Numbered from the stretch's first letter, positions 12,409 through 23,881 are shown. The stretch is 64,000 bases of DNA from Maratus speciosus (GCA_963932465.1 OZ010787.1:32430087-32494086), one strand, 5' to 3'. The notes: generated by a model not told the origin, from the sequence alone. A program made the numbers and translations.

Positions 12409-13002
12409 AAGAAATGGCAATTAATCTGGGGTAATACCGACGAAGGCCGACAGGCATATAAACTAATACCGAAAGTATCAGCAACCTACTATGACCTCCC
12501 CCAACCCACAACAGCGCTTCACACGGGGTATGGTCCCTTACGAACTTACCTACACAAATCACTTAATTGTATAGTGATGTAAATTTCCATCACCTTTTTA
12601 TTTAATTTTTAATACATAAATTAAGTTCTTACAACCTTCTTCTTTATATAGAAATATTAATCCTCTAAAAATTACAAAAATATGCTACTAAATAAAGTTA
12701 AAAATCTATCTTAAGATTTCTGGTGTCAAATCCTTAATATAAAAATAAAAAACACAATTCTAAAAGAATAATTCATGCAATTAAGGGTTAAATGTGCAGA
12801 CACATTCCTTTGCGAGTGTGTCGCTGCGGCGTCACCCTCCCATTATTATTTCAAATGCCCGTTAACAGGACAGTGGCATATTAAAAAGCCTACCATCCCT
12901 CCCAAGGAATGGCTTCGCAATATCCTTAATAGACCTGACCTTAACAATAAAGTACTTAAAATATATCTCTTTCTGAGAAATCTCTCAAACCTTACCTGGT
13001 AG
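12409..13002 (+). pseudogene. LINE ORF2 C-terminal remnant
   Basis: The first part (12409-12582) reads a GYGPLRTYLHK-like motif, which in I/Jockey-type LINEs lies in the region after reverse transcriptase, near the RNase H-like domain and the C-terminal zinc-knuckle segment. The second part, in the same frame from about 12792 to 13002, has CADTFLCEC and HYYFKCPLTGQW, a Cys/His-rich tail of the CCHC kind common at LINE ORF2 ends. A TTAA MITE at 12563-12791 separates the two. Family assignment is by motif memory only; reverse transcriptase and endonuclease are absent. Confidence 0.65.
12563..12791. mobile_element. TTAA MITE inside the LINE remnant
   Basis: TTAA occurs at both edges (12563-12566, 12788-12791), and the interrupted reading frame is the same on both sides. 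It contains TTTCTGGTGTCAAAT and ends TTAAGGGTTAA, features shared with the other TTAA MITEs. The left terminus is diverged. Confidence 0.6.
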
Positions 13003-13337
13003 CCGTCAGCTGCAATTCCCAATGCACATCTTCTCAATCTTTGCCGCCTTTCGCGTTGAGGGTTCTTCCCTGGCAGAGCCGTTCTGGTCTCAGAACTTAG
13101 CTTATATTTATTGTTTTTTTCTTGAGCAAACTTATTTTCAACCCGCCCCTTGTCGCGTTTAACGGCGGGTACAGCTCCAGCTGGATATTATAACTTTTTC
13201 ATTGTAATTTTTTTTAACAAAGCTTAATAAAGATGACCGGGAGGGATACTACGCTCTACAGACTAGATCCTGGTCTGAGCAGTCCCTCTTAGGCTATCAA
13301 ACAAAATCAAATCAAACAAATAGAAATTTTTAACACA

Positions 13338-13749
13338 TGTTCGAAAACATTTGCCGTACACGTTTTTTCGAAAGAGTTCAGAATCGAACGATACCTGGAT
13401 AAAGAAAACTTGAGCTTCGCAGTCGCTTGTGAATCGGTAGGGACTCCGTAAGTAATCTCCAGTTTTTCTTGCATCCAAGGACATTTCGCAGTTTGAACAT
13501 TATGTTCTTTTTCCCTTTTTCTCCTTTTCTTGTTAACTGTTAAAGTGACTGTTTTATATAGTGAGTTCAATTGAGATCTGTGAGCTCGTGTGTGTTTTAG
13601 ACGGCGTCCCTGTGTAACCAAAAGTGTTGTGTGTAAATGTGTAACCAAGAGGGTTTTTATCATTTTAATTAAAGGTTTTACAGTCCACATATGTAGAGTT
13701 GTGTTTAATGATTGAATACATAATTAAGAGTGAACCAGTCGCGGAAACA
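13338..13749 (+). repeat. BEL/Pao 5' LTR
   Basis: This 412-bp LTR starts TG and ends CA. Compared with the 3' LTR it carries about 19 extra bases around GTGTAACCAAAAGTG, which looks like a partial local duplication of the GTGTAACCAAGAG motif. Confidence 0.9.
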
Positions 13750-13752
13750 TAA

Positions 13753-13770
13753 TGGTCCGTCGAGCCGGAG
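13753..13770 (+). promoter_or_regulatory. Primer binding site
   Basis: TGGTCCGTCGAGCCGGAG begins three bases after the 5' LTR and starts with the TGG that pairs with a tRNA 3' CCA. The tRNA identity is not resolved here. Confidence 0.75.
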
Positions 13771-13967
13771 TTTTTTGAGAGGTAAAATAAAGATAAATAA
13801 GTGATTGACCAGATTTAAAGGTGGTTTAGTGTGCAAGATTGGTAATTTGAAGCTAGGCTGGCGAAGTTTGGGTGCATGGTTGGTTGGATTGTGATACCGC
13901 TGCATTATTGATCAAGGCGTTTTTGAAGTTTGGTGAGTTCGTTCCTTTATTTAGATTTTTATTCATT

Positions 13968-15103
13968 ATGGATGATTTGAGTGATTTTTTGTTTAAAAAG
14001 AAGGGATTGAAATCGAGTATTACAAAATTGGGGAATAAGATTAATGATTGTATTGGCGAAGCAGATGTTAGTCAAGTAACATTGTTTGAAAATAGAATTG
14101 AAAGGTTAAATGAAGAATTGAGTGAAACATTTAATGCGATTTTTGTTAAATGTGATAAAAATGATATTGAGGCGTACATTGAGGAACAACAGACAGAACA
14201 GGATAAACTTGATAGTATGTGGCTTAGTGTTAACCGGAAAAAGTCGGGGATTACATTAAACGAATGTAGTCACAATGCAGGCGTTTTGAAAGCCCAAGCA
14301 TCTGAAATTAAATTGCCGAAGCTTACACTCCCCACGTTTAGTGGTAATTTGGAGGAGTGGTTGTCCTTTTATGATCTATTTAGGGCTAGTGTAGATTGTA
14401 ATGAAGGTTTATCAGACTGACAAAAGTTACAATATTTAAAATCAGCATGCAAAAATAGGGCACTTAAGATTATTCAGTGCCTTCCAATTTCCGATTCAAA
14501 CTATAAGACAGCGTTAGAACTGTTGAAGGAGCGATATTCAAATAAACGTGAATTAATGCATTGATAAAGAGATTTATTGGAATACCTTGTATTTCGGATA
14601 CTGCACAGTCCCTTTTGGAAAGTGTAGACGTTATAAATGAATGTGTGCGTTTATTGGGTGTACTTAAACAGGATGTTGGCGGTTTTTCAGAAGCATTGAT
14701 GGTTTATTTAATTACAGAGAAATTAGATAAAAATACGACATATTGGTGGGAAAGAACACTTAAAAAGGAGGAATTGGGAACACTCGAAAATTTATTGACT
14801 TTCTTGAAGGATCATGCGAGAACACTTCAAAATAGTAAATCCTCAGTAAAAGAAATTAGAAAACCTAAATTCACTACATTGTTGTCTGCTAGTAATAGTT
14901 CTGTTTTATGCAAGGAATCGCATCCGCTTTACAAATGTCAGCGATATTTACAGTTAAATGTACAAAAGAGAATAGAGATAGCTAGAATAAATGGTTTGTG
15001 CTATAACTGTCTTGTGGAAAATCACTATGCTAAAAAATGTAGGAATGCGGCTAAATGTAAGGTGTGCCATAAGCCTCATCAAAGTCTCTTCCATATATCA
15101 TGA
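13968..15103 (+). pseudogene. gag: BEL/Pao gag remnant
   Basis: The likely start is the ATG at 13968 (MDDLSDFLF). The N-terminal half is helical and charged, followed by KLPKLTLPTFSGNLEEW, a motif typical of BEL/Pao gag at the capsid start. TGA at 14418 interrupts the frame; stops and a frame change follow near 14563. The second part (14561-15103) ends with a CCHC zinc knuckle (CYNCLVENHYAKKC) and a second Cys/His cluster (CKVCHKPHQSLFH), the nucleocapsid region. Pol continues in the same frame after the TGA at 15101, so gag and pol may once have been one frame. Confidence 0.8.
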
Positions 15104-15127
15104 GACATTGTTCCTCAGGTACAGAGT

Positions 15128-18100
15128 GTGGCTGAAACACCGTTTGCTCCTCTTTGCCCGGACGCAACAGAATTTCGACCGAAACAAAATGAGTTATTAA
15201 ATCAAATTTCTTGCACCGGCACCTTTGAATTTCGAAACAATTCTGGGTCGGGAATACAATTAATGAATAGAAAACAAGCTTTACTTTGTAGAGCAATGAT
15301 AAGGGTTCCTGATTCGAGTGGTAATCTTGTAAATTGCCGAGCGTTGCTGGATAGTGGAAGTGAAGCCTCTTTTATAAGCGAAAATTGTATGCGAAAACTG
15401 TGTTTGCCAAGGCGAAAAACTAGAGTACAGGTTACATGCCTAGGTTCTTATAGTGCTGAAACAAATGGAGAGGTAAATTTGAATTTTATTCCTCATTTTA
15501 ATTCTAAAATTAAATTTGTCACTAAAGCATTTGTGATAAAAAGAATAACATCAAATGTGCCATACAGTTCTATTCCTTCAACTATTGTGAATAATTTTAA
15601 TGATTTAGTCCTGGCAGACCCACTATTTTTTGAATCAAGACCAGTGGATATTCTACTGGGAGTTAATGTATTCTTTACATTACTAAACAGGAAAAGTGTG
15701 AAAAGAGCGGAAGCTTTGCCCTTCGCTGTAAGTTCTAAACTTGGATGGATTATTACGTGGACTACCTCATTTGATACGGCCCTTTGTACATTTGACGTCA
15801 ATAATATTCAATTAAAATTAGTTAGCTTGGTGCAACAATTTTGGTCTTTGGATTCTGTTCCGGAAGTGGTTCAGATTTCTAAAGAAGAGCAGGAGTGTGA
15901 GGACCATTTCATACGCAATTATTTTCGAGATAGGTCTGGAAGATTTGTTGTGAAACTCCCATTTAAAGAGTCTCCATCTCGATTGGGTTATACTAGAGAA
16001 ATGGCTATTCGGAGATTTCTTTCATTAGAACGCAGACTGTCAAAACAACCGTCTATTTATGAAGATTATGGAAAGTTTATGAGAGAATATTTTGAATTGG
16101 GTCACATGGAATGTGTATCCAAGTCGGAGTATGCTCCTTCAAGTGTGGTTTATTTACCACATCATGCGGTAATTCGGGTATCGAGCACAACGACAAAATT
16201 GAGGGTTCTTTTTGACGCTTCAGCTAAATCTACTTCGGGTGTATCTTTGAACGACATTCTTATGGTCGGTCGACGTATACAACAGGAGCTTTTCCCAATT
16301 CTTTTAAGATTTAGAACCTTACCTATAGTTGTATGTGCAGATATAGAGAAAATGTTCTGACAGGTATTGATTAATCTTGAAGATAGAGACTTTATGAGGA
16401 TTCTTTGGAGCGAAAGTTCCCGAGATTCTATAGAGGATTACCGTTTAAAAACAGTTAATTACGGTACTGCATCTGCCCCGTTTCAGTCTATTAGAGCTCT
16501 TCATTAGCTTGCCTTGGATGAGAAGAGGGAATTTCCCTTGGCATCTGCGGCAGTGTTAAGAGATTTTTATGTAGATGATTTATTGTCTGGAGGTCAGAAA
16601 GAAGAGGAAGTTGTGGAATTAATCGATCAATTGACATTGTTGATGAAACGAGGTGGTTTTAAGTTGCGAAAATGGATCTCTAATGTGCCTGGAGTGTTGA
16701 AAAACATTTCGGAAGAATGTAAGGAAAGTGCGGATTCATTGTTCTTTAAAGTATGATAGTGGAATAAAAATTTTGGCAATCTAGTGGAATTTTCTAGGGG
16801 ATTTCTTTTGTTTCACTGCTTTAGAAAAGCATGAAAAGAAAAATATATATTCTAGGAGAGATATCTTGCAGAGATCGCAAGGGTGTTTGATCCATTAGGC
16901 TTACTATCCCCTTGCGTCGTTTTCATGAAGATACTGTTGCAGGATTTATGGAAAACTTCGCTTACCTGGGACGAGCCCATTAGTGAAGAGTTTGGTAGAC
17001 GGTGGACGTCATTTAGTGACGACTTAAGGGCAATTTCTCAATTAAAGATTCCTCGATTTGCATTGGCTGTAGATAAAACAGCACTTCAGGTTCATGCCTT
17101 CTGTGATGCGTTGGAAAGGGTGTATTGTGTGGTAATATATATGCGTTCAAGTTCTAATGATAAACGAATAACGGTAAATCTTTTGACATCTAAGACTAAG
17201 GTAGCACCGATTAAGACTCAGTCCATACCACGACTTGAATTATGTGCGGCTCTTCTTTTGGCAAATTTGCTAAAAATGGTTTTACATCATCTGATCTTTA
17301 CGAATACTGAATGATTTGCCTGGACTGATTCTAGGGCAGTGTTGCCAGTGGGCTACTTTTTTTTAAAATTCAGATTTCTTGAGTGGTACCACTTTTTGAA
17401 ACGGCAACATTCCCTTTGTTTTAGCCTTAATTAATATGGCATGAAATAAGGCGCATTTTACTATTTCTAAAAAGTGGGGCAAATCAAGAATCTGATTTTT
17501 AAAAAAGTAGCCCATCTGGCAACACTGTTCTAGGGTTGCGTTAGCATGGCTTTCTTCAGAACCTCATCGATGGCAAACATTTGTAGCTAACCGTGTTTCA
17601 AAAATCCAAGAGACAATTCTTAATGTTCCTTGGAGTCATGTTCCTGAACTTGACAACCCGGCTGATTGCGGAACAAGGGGTATGTTGCCGTCGGAACTAA
17701 TAAACTTTGAATTATGGTTTAGTGGTCCTCAATGGTTAAGAGAGCCATTGAATAGCAAGCAGCATAATGAGTCATTTAACGGGGAAGACATTCAGGAGAT
17801 TGTTTTAAAAGAAGAAAAGCGAAACTGTGTTGTAAATGTGGTTGAGTTTAGTGATCATGTGATTTTCAGATATTCCACTTGGGATAGACTGATACGAATC
17901 GTTGCGTTGTGTCTGAGATTTGTGGACAAGGCAAGGAAGTTATCTAAGCAAACAAACAGTTTACTCTTGACGTCAGAGCTTTCAAGAGCAACGACGATGA
18001 TTGTAAATTGGTACAAAATCAGTGTTTTTCTGAGGAGATCGTTACTTTAAGTCAACATAAATTGCTAAACCGTTCGAGTAAACTTTTAACATTAAACCCA

Positions 18101-19291
18101 TTTCTGGACTCTAACTGTATTTTGCGGGTTGGTGGAAGGTTGAGACATGCTAATGTTTCTGAAGATCAGAAACATCCAATAGTGTTGCCTAAGTCTCATC
18201 ATATTACGGCATTGCTTATTAGGCATTATCATGTAACTTATCTGCATGCTGGTCCTCAGCTTCTTTTAGCTGTACTTCGAACAAAATTTTGGATTCTAAG
18301 TGCTCGAGATGCAGTAAGAAAAATTGTGAAGACATGCCTAAAGTGTTTTCGTGCTGCTCCAGATATTGGTACCCAATTGATGGGTAACCTGCCCGTCATG
18401 CGTGTCTTGCCCAGTCGTCCATTTTCAAAGACAGGAGTTGATTAATCCGGACCTTTTATGTGTAAAGAGAGAAATCGTTGAGGCCTTAAAGCGTTTAACA
18501 GTTACGTGGCCATTTTTACTTGTTTTTCGACGCGTGCTATTCGTCTTGAATTGGTCTCGGATTTGTCAACTCCGACGTTTTTGGCTGCACTGAAGAGATT
18601 CATTTCCCATAGAGGCAAGCCAGCCGAACTATCCAGTGATTGTGGTACAAATTGTAGGTGTGCCATTAGGGAATTGAGAGAATTATACGAATTTATTTGC
18701 TCCACCATTAAAGATCAATCCTTACAGAACTATGTAGCTAATGAAGGCATCGCCTGGAAGTTTAATCCTCCATCGGCTCCACATTTTGGTGGGCTGTGGG
18801 AAGCTAACATAAAGTGTCTGAAATATCATTTGCGTAGAACAATGGGAAAATTGTTGTTCGCATTTGAAGAGTTCTCAACTTTATTGTCACAAATTGAAGC
18901 TTGTTTGAACTCGAGACCTCTGTGTCCGTTGTCAAATGATCCAAATGTTTTACAAGTTTTGACACCAGGTCATTTTTTGGCAGGTGCTTCTTTGACAGCT
19001 ATTCCATAGCTTGATGTTACTGAGGTTCAGCACTTTTGGAAGCGCCGGAGTGTAGAGTATTTGTCTCAATTGCAACTACGCCCTAAGTGGTTACGTACAA
19101 CAACAAATTTAAAAATTGATGACTTGGTGCTCATTAAAAATGAACTTGTGCCAGCGCTTCAATGGAAACTGGGAAGAATTATCCAAACCTTTTCAGGTAG
19201 TGATGGCTGTGTTAGAGTGGCCATAGTAAGAACTGCCACGGGAGAGCTTAAACGTCCTATTCACAAACTTTGTCCCTTGCCCCTTGATTGA
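15128..19291 (+). pseudogene. pol: BEL/Pao pol remnant (protease, RT, RNase H, integrase)
   Basis: Protease: LLDSGSEASFI near 15347-15380, with the DSG active site. Reverse transcriptase begins around 16100; TGA at 16358 and TAG at 16505 cut it, and the catalytic box DFYVDDLLSG lies at about 16564-16593. RNase H follows from 16883 (FCDALE, then IPRLELCAALL) and is interrupted by a 191-bp MITE at 17337. Integrase shows the His/Cys zinc-binding part (HYHVTYLHAG...CLKC, about 18223-18345), the core with SSDCGTN near 18639 and GGLWEANIK near 18789. A stop at 18443 lies in the first catalytic Asp region. The frame shifts several times, so no full polyprotein is possible. Confidence 0.85.
17337..17527. 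mobile_element. hAT MITE with CAGTGTTGCCAG ends, in BEL RNase H region
   Basis: This 191-bp palindromic element starts CAGTGTTGCCAG and ends in the inverse CTGGCAACACTG. A perfect 8-bp duplication TTCTAGGG lies at 17329-17336 and 17528-17535. 8-bp duplications and CAGTG ends fit hAT. A related MITE lies at 56825. Confidence 0.9.
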
Positions 19292-19336
19292 GACTATTTA
19301 ATTGCAATCCTTGAAGGTTTCAAGGCCGGCGGTGTA

Positions 19337-19729
19337 TGTTCGAAAACATTTGCCGTACACGTTTTTTCGAAAGAGTTCAGAATCGAACGATACCTGGATA
19401 AAGAAAACTTGAGCTTCGCAGTCGCTTGTGAATCGGGAAGGACTCCGTAAGGAATCTCCAGTTTTTCTTGCATCCAAGGACATTTCGTAGTTTGAACGTT
19501 ATGTTCTTTTTCTCTTTTTCTCCTGTTCTTGTTAACTGTTAAAGTGACTGTTTTATATTGTGAGTTCAATTGAGAGCTGTGAGCTCGTGTGTGTTTTAGA
19601 CGGCGTCGCTGTCGAATGTGTAACCAAGAGGGTTTTTATCGTTTTAATTAAAGGTTTTTACAGTCCACATATGTAGAGTTGTGTTTAATGAGTGAATACA
19701 TAATTAAGAGTGAACCAGTCGCGGAAACA
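19337..19729 (+). repeat. BEL/Pao 3' LTR
   Basis: This 393-bp LTR is followed directly by the ACACA target duplication. The sequence beyond it continues the family F MITE that was interrupted at 13337, confirming the insertion site. Confidence 0.9.
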
Positions 19730-20105
19730 ACACATTTGTGAGCAAAAAAAATTCGTGAATAAGATGCTTAAATAAGACGAAATTTTCTGTTTCATTTTAC
19801 TGGTGGGACGTTTGACCCGGCTGTAATTAGTTAACTGAAGATACAATTTTTAAAAAAAGCAGCCGCCATCATGTGACAACATTCTCAGTTACTTTACTCG
19901 CAACTGGTATACAGTGCACTGCATGTCGCCTCCTCTTTATTCAGAACTCCATTAATCCCACCAGTTTTATAAAATAGTGCAATTGGCTTTATTATGGTAA
20001 CATTTTTACCTGTCATTAAGCAAGGTGATTATTTCGTTTTCTAAAAAGTGGTGCCAATAAGCCATTTAAATTTTTAAACCGTAATTTAACGCGACCGTTA
20101 AGGGG

Positions 20106-20324
20106 TTAACCGCTTGGAGGGCGGTGATGCCGTCACGATATCACATAATTTTAATCCCTAATTGCCACATTGGCACCGGAATTTTATAATGAAAATTTCA
20201 CCTTTCGTAAATAAACGAAAATATGCTTTTACTTGTTTACAAATAAATTCTCTTGTTAATACTGGTGTCAATAAGTTATTTCAACATATTATAAATACAA
20301 GTACCTTGCCGCTGAAAGGGTTAA
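20106..20324. mobile_element. TTAA MITE family D, copy 2
   Basis: It starts TTAACCGCTTGGAGGGCGGTGATGCCG and ends GCCGCTGAAAGGGTTAA, with TTAA on both sides. Inside are TTGGCACCGGAATTTTA and AATACTGGTGTCAATAA. It is nearly co-linear with the copy at 29172. Confidence 0.8.
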
Positions 20325-20543
20325 TCGCTGCAATCAGCTGATTAAATAAAGCAATGATCTCTATTTAATTTTTGTGGTACAGAAATGCGTAAGAACTGCA
20401 TCTATGCATTGTGCACAGGTAGTTTTCGTCTTTTAGTAGAAGTCTCACTTATGGGGGTTACACTTGCATGTTACCTTATTTATCAAAATGATTTTCTTTG
20501 TTCCTATTTATGTTATAAATGAATATATATAATCATGGTATTG

Positions 20544-20702
20544 CATAGCTGCCAACTTGTACGAATTTTTTTTAGCACTAAAATCTAATAGAAATTTTTG
20601 ACTTATTTAAACGTTAAAATTTCTTGAATTTCGGTGATTCAATTAGGTAAAATTTACTATTAGATTTTAGTAGTTTGAAAAATCCGTACACGTTGACAGC
20701 TA
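20544..20702. mobile_element. hAT-like MITE with CATAGCTGCCAAC ends
   Basis: Inverted termini carry CATAGCTGCCAACTTGTACG and an inner block TAGCACTAAAATCTAATAG. The flanking 8-mers TGGTATTG and TAGTATTG differ at one base. A second copy lies at 29677 and a half copy at 11711. The 300 bases to the right (20703-21008) hold nothing I recognise. Confidence 0.65.
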
Positions 20703-21008
20703 TAGTATTGTTTCTAATCGAAGTATTAATATTCATAGTGCTCTAATTGTAAAAATACGAATTTTGAGTATGTTTTTATTTAATTTATTTTAAATATTAG
20801 AACTGGCTACTTTATATTTGCCAACATTAAACTAAACTTCCGAAAAATCTGAGATAAATGACCCAGGTTATACGCGTTATTAACTAGAAAACTTATTTGA
20901 TGTATCATTATACATTTAAAATAATGTTTCTCTATGAAATCTATTTGAATTAATTTCTTTAGTAAATTTCTGGTTCGAAACGTGCTCGTCAATTTAACTC
21001 ACATTTTA

Positions 21009-22626
21009 CGGAAAGGGCATAGCGCATAAGCATTGGAAACATGCCTTTATGTCAAATTTCCTGATTTTTTTCCCAGATGTGGCTACATATCTGACAGTAT
21101 ATTTCTCCTATTATCACCCTATAAATATTCATATTTAATGAGATAAAAATGTTTTTTCGATTTTTTAAAAAACGGATTTTCTCAAAAACTGCGGCGCGGA
21201 ATTTCATGCCATTAACTGCGAATATACAGAAACTAACGATGCATAACTGGTAATTTTTGTATAATTTTCTGCTTATAAAAACTGTGTGAAAAGGCGAAAT
21301 AAAAATTAAAAAAATAAAAATCATATGTTATGCTAATCCGAAAATTACCATTTTTTTGTAAAAAGTTCCCCATATGTTCCCGTATATTCTATATAAATGC
21401 CGAAAGTTTGCGTTGGGTACTACATATAAATATTTACAAAAATGTATATTAAAATTACTGAAATTCATTTTAAGGCGTTATTTGGGGCTGACTACTTAAC
21501 TTCGACATCCGAAGAATTTTTGGAACAAAGTCAGCAGACAATATGTCAACTGATGCATTTTAGATTCCATTAAGCATATAAGCCATGTTTTTCAACTTCA
21601 TGTTCATTTTGATATCTACGGCGTTGAGAATGTTTCTAATGTGTTCATTAAAATTTAAAATACAGCAATTCTCTAACTGTTTATTCCAAAAATTCTTCGG
21701 GTGTGGATGTTGAGTAGCTCCGCCCCAAATAACGCCTTAAAATGAACTTCAATAACTTTAATGTACATTTTTGTAAATATTTATATATAGTACCCAACGC
21801 AAACTTTCGTCATTTATATAGAATATACGGGAACATATGGGGAATTTTTTTTAAAGAAAATGGTAATTTTCGGATAACCATAAGATATGATTTTTATTAT
21901 TTTTTTAATTTTTATTTCGCTATTTCACACAGTTTTTATATACAGAAAATTACAAAAAAATACCAGTTATGTACCTTTGGTATCTATATATCCCCAATTA
22001 ATGACATGTAATTCCGCGCAGCAGTTTTTGAGAAAATCCGTTTTTAAAAAAATAGAGAAAATATTTTCATCTCATTAAATATCAATATTTATGGGGTGAT
22101 AATAGGGGAAATATGTTGTCAGATATGTAGCCACATCTTGGAAAAAAATCAGGAAATTTGATTGAAAGGCATGTTTCCAACGCTTATCCGGCTATACCCA
22201 AAGCGATAAACCCATATAAGTAAGCGAACAAACTTAATGCTGGAATCAGGCGTAAATTAACACAGTTGCGCCACCTTGTGGACGGAGTGATAATTCACAT
22301 ACGCCGGCTTTTGCGGCTTAACGGGAATGAATTTTGTTTCGCACATTTATTGCAAAATAATGGCGTAACGAGAGGGGCATCCAGAAGCACTTGACACCAC
22401 GACGTTTTCTTCACCTTAACAGAGGTACTTCAGTTATTAATTAAGGTGGAAAAAACTTTACAATTTTAGTGGTGTCAGTAAGAAAACAGTTGGGTATCTA
22501 CCTGTAGTTCACACTCCATTCGCTACGTGGCGCATGACCTTGATTGATGTGACCTAGCTTTTAATCTTGCGGTTACTTCTCCCATTTAAGATAGGACGCT
22601 TACTTATATCGCTTTAGCTATACCCT
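21009..22626. mobile_element. Foldback element with about 0.5-kb arms
   Basis: The left arm (about 21009-21540) and right arm (about 21660-22198 plus 22617-22626) are inverse copies sharing many long blocks, such as TTGGAAACATGCC, ATATTCTATATAAATG and CCAAATAACGCCTTAAAATG. The loop is about 120 bp. A hAT-type MITE interrupts the right tip. Short open frames inside both arms are mirror images of each other and are not genes. Confidence 0.75.
22199..22616. mobile_element. hAT-type MITE family CAAAGCG, copy in foldback tip
   Basis: Perfect 8-bp duplications GCTATACC lie at 22191-22198 and 22617-22624. The left terminus has a 6-base disturbance (AAACCC after CAAAGCGAT), and the right end is CTTTA instead of CTTTG. 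The interior is co-linear with the 467-bp copy, with small deletions. Confidence 0.85.
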
Positions 22627-22829
22627 TTAACCCCTTGGGGACGAGCGACACGTATACTGAGCGACAGGATTCTGAGAATACTTGATTTTTCTCACCAGTA
22701 AAATTTTACTGTAAAATTTCCCTTATTTAATCAGCGCATTTTCTCGATTCAATAAGACACAAATTTTCGTTTTTAAAAAACGGTGACGAAATATTAAAAA
22801 TTTCAAGATTCCCGTCCCGAAGGGGATAA
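22627..22829. mobile_element. TTAA MITE family B, copy 2
   Basis: It starts TTAACCCCTTGGGGACGAG and ends CCCGTCCCGAAGGGGATAA, inverse to each other. Internal TCACCAGTAAAATTTT matches the shared core of these MITEs. Confidence 0.7.
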
Positions 22830-22847
22830 GGGAAAGTTGGTAAGTAT

Positions 22848-23312
22848 GCTAGTTCCATGCGTACTTGTACTGTAAGTCACATAGGTGCAAACGGCTGCGA
22901 TTTTTGACTACTGGTATTTTAGATCAGAAAAAGGTGACTTATATTATCGGAGATATAACATTAACCCTCTCGCTGCGTAATAGTTTTATCAAAATATCTT
23001 AAAAAATTGCGTATTTATAGAATTTTTATTCTTTTGTCACAGATTTTCAAAACAATTTTTTTTTATCGAATTTAATCGGGAAAATGCTCCGATTAAATAA
23101 GGCAAAATTTACTATTAAAAAAAAAAAAAACTGGTGGGAATAATCAAGGAGGGTTAATTAGGATTAAAAAAATGCATCCCTGATAAAATCTCGGGTTGCG
23201 CAACGAGAGGGTTAATTCAACTAAGCGAAGAAAACTTTTCGAAAATAACGCTGGCAAAAAGCATAGCTGCTATCAGCTATGTGACTTACACTACAAAAAC
23301 TCATGGAAGTAG
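22848..23312. repeat. Inverted-repeat element around a family E MITE
   Basis: GCTAGTTCCATG...GTAAGTCACATAG on the left is inverse to CTATGTGACTTAC...CATGGAAGTAGC on the right. The arms are about 45-60 bp, and a TTAA MITE (22961-23215) lies between them. Confidence 0.55.
22961..23215. mobile_element. TTAA MITE family E, copy 1
   Basis: TTAACCCTCTCGCTGCG at the left is inverse to GCGCAACGAGAGGGTTAA at the right. The family has two more copies at 27623 and 28730. Internal ACTGGTGGGAATAATCA matches the common core. Confidence 0.75.
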
Positions 23313-23674
23313 CCAATACATAAAATGCAAAAGTAACCCTCTGGGCGGAATTACATATAACAAAAGATGTGTTTTCGCGTATTAACTGTGAACGCATAAA
23401 AATTAAATATTAAAAGCAGAGTATGTGATTATTTTTTAAATATGATTTAATGTAATGTAAATGCTCTTTTACATTAAAATTAATTGATAAAACAATGTAC
23501 AAATAGTAATCTTTTAAATATTTTCTGTCATTAAATAATACAAATTATTCTATCCTAAAATAGTGATATTTCTAAGGCTCGTGGGTAGCGGCTTGAAAAA
23601 GCTAATCCAAGCAGGGCTCGTAAGGATGCTTTCTTTTGAATACCATTTTTCTAAATTAATAATTCTCCTCTTAT

Positions 23675-23881
23675 TTAACACTAAAAAGACCGTGAGGGGT
23701 CATTTTGACACCTACCATATGAATATATTTCGGTTCGAACCTGAAATGTCTTTGTAAAATAAGTTTAAAAGACACACCAAAGAAAAATGTTAAATAAATA
23801 TATTAAACATTTCAAATACAAATTCCGGTGTAAAATATTTTTATAAAACTTGAGTAAAATTTCTGGTCGTTTTAGTGTTAA
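23675..23881. mobile_element. TTAA MITE family A, copy 2
   Basis: The ends are TTAACACTAAAAAGACC and the inverse GGTCGTTTTAGTGTTAA, with TTAA on both sides. The inner palindrome is GAGGGGTCATTTTGACACC. Confidence 0.8.

Larger units (their letters stand above)
12373..13314 (+). mobile_element. 5'-truncated non-LTR retrotransposon (LINE) 3' fragment
   Basis: A 15-bp perfect duplication AACAAATAGAAATTT flanks it (12358-12372 and 13315-13329). It holds the end of an ORF2-like frame, a 3' UTR with AATAAAG at about 13226, and a tail of CAAAT-type repeats rather than pure A. The length is under 1 kb, so it is strongly 5'-truncated. It sits inside a family F MITE, and the BEL element then inserted 8 bp beyond its right duplication. 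Confidence 0.8.
13338..19729 (+). mobile_element. BEL/Pao LTR retrotransposon, full length but decayed
   Basis: The 6.4-kb element has LTRs starting TGTTCG and ending AAACA, and a perfect 5-bp duplication ACACA (13333-13337, 19730-19734). The domain order gag, zinc knuckles, aspartic protease, reverse transcriptase with YVDD, RNase H, integrase is that of BEL/Pao (Belpaoviridae). Multiple stops and frameshifts plus a hAT MITE make it inactive. The LTRs differ at about a dozen positions and one 19-bp indel by eye, so it is moderately old. Confidence 0.9.
11842..19952 (+). mobile_element. MITE family F, copy 3, exploded by three insertions
   Basis: The ends are CTTGGAACTAATAGTAAAGAGG and CAGAACTCCAT. 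The flanks GATACCCAC and TAATCCCAC are a diverged 9-bp duplication of the family C sequence. It is interrupted by a TTAA MITE (11877-12092), a LINE fragment (12373-13314) and a BEL/Pao element (13338-19729). Its own segments stay in the order seen in the intact copies. Confidence 0.75.
11768..20109. mobile_element. TTAA MITE family C split by 8.1 kb of nested insertions
   Basis: The left 70 bases (TTTTCGCTCC...ACGGGCTGTGTCTTTTATTC) and right 150 bases (CCCACCAGTTTTATAAAATA...CCGTTAAGGGGTTAA) together make one family C MITE like those at 25622 and 60210. Its middle was opened by a family F MITE (11842-19952), which was itself invaded. The left TTAA has decayed; the right TTAA at 20106-20109 is shared with the next MITE. 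Confidence 0.7.

Noticed and set aside
21742..22078. Open frames in the right arm of the foldback element
   Set aside because: They mirror frames in the left arm and are AT-driven; explained by the inverted repeat.
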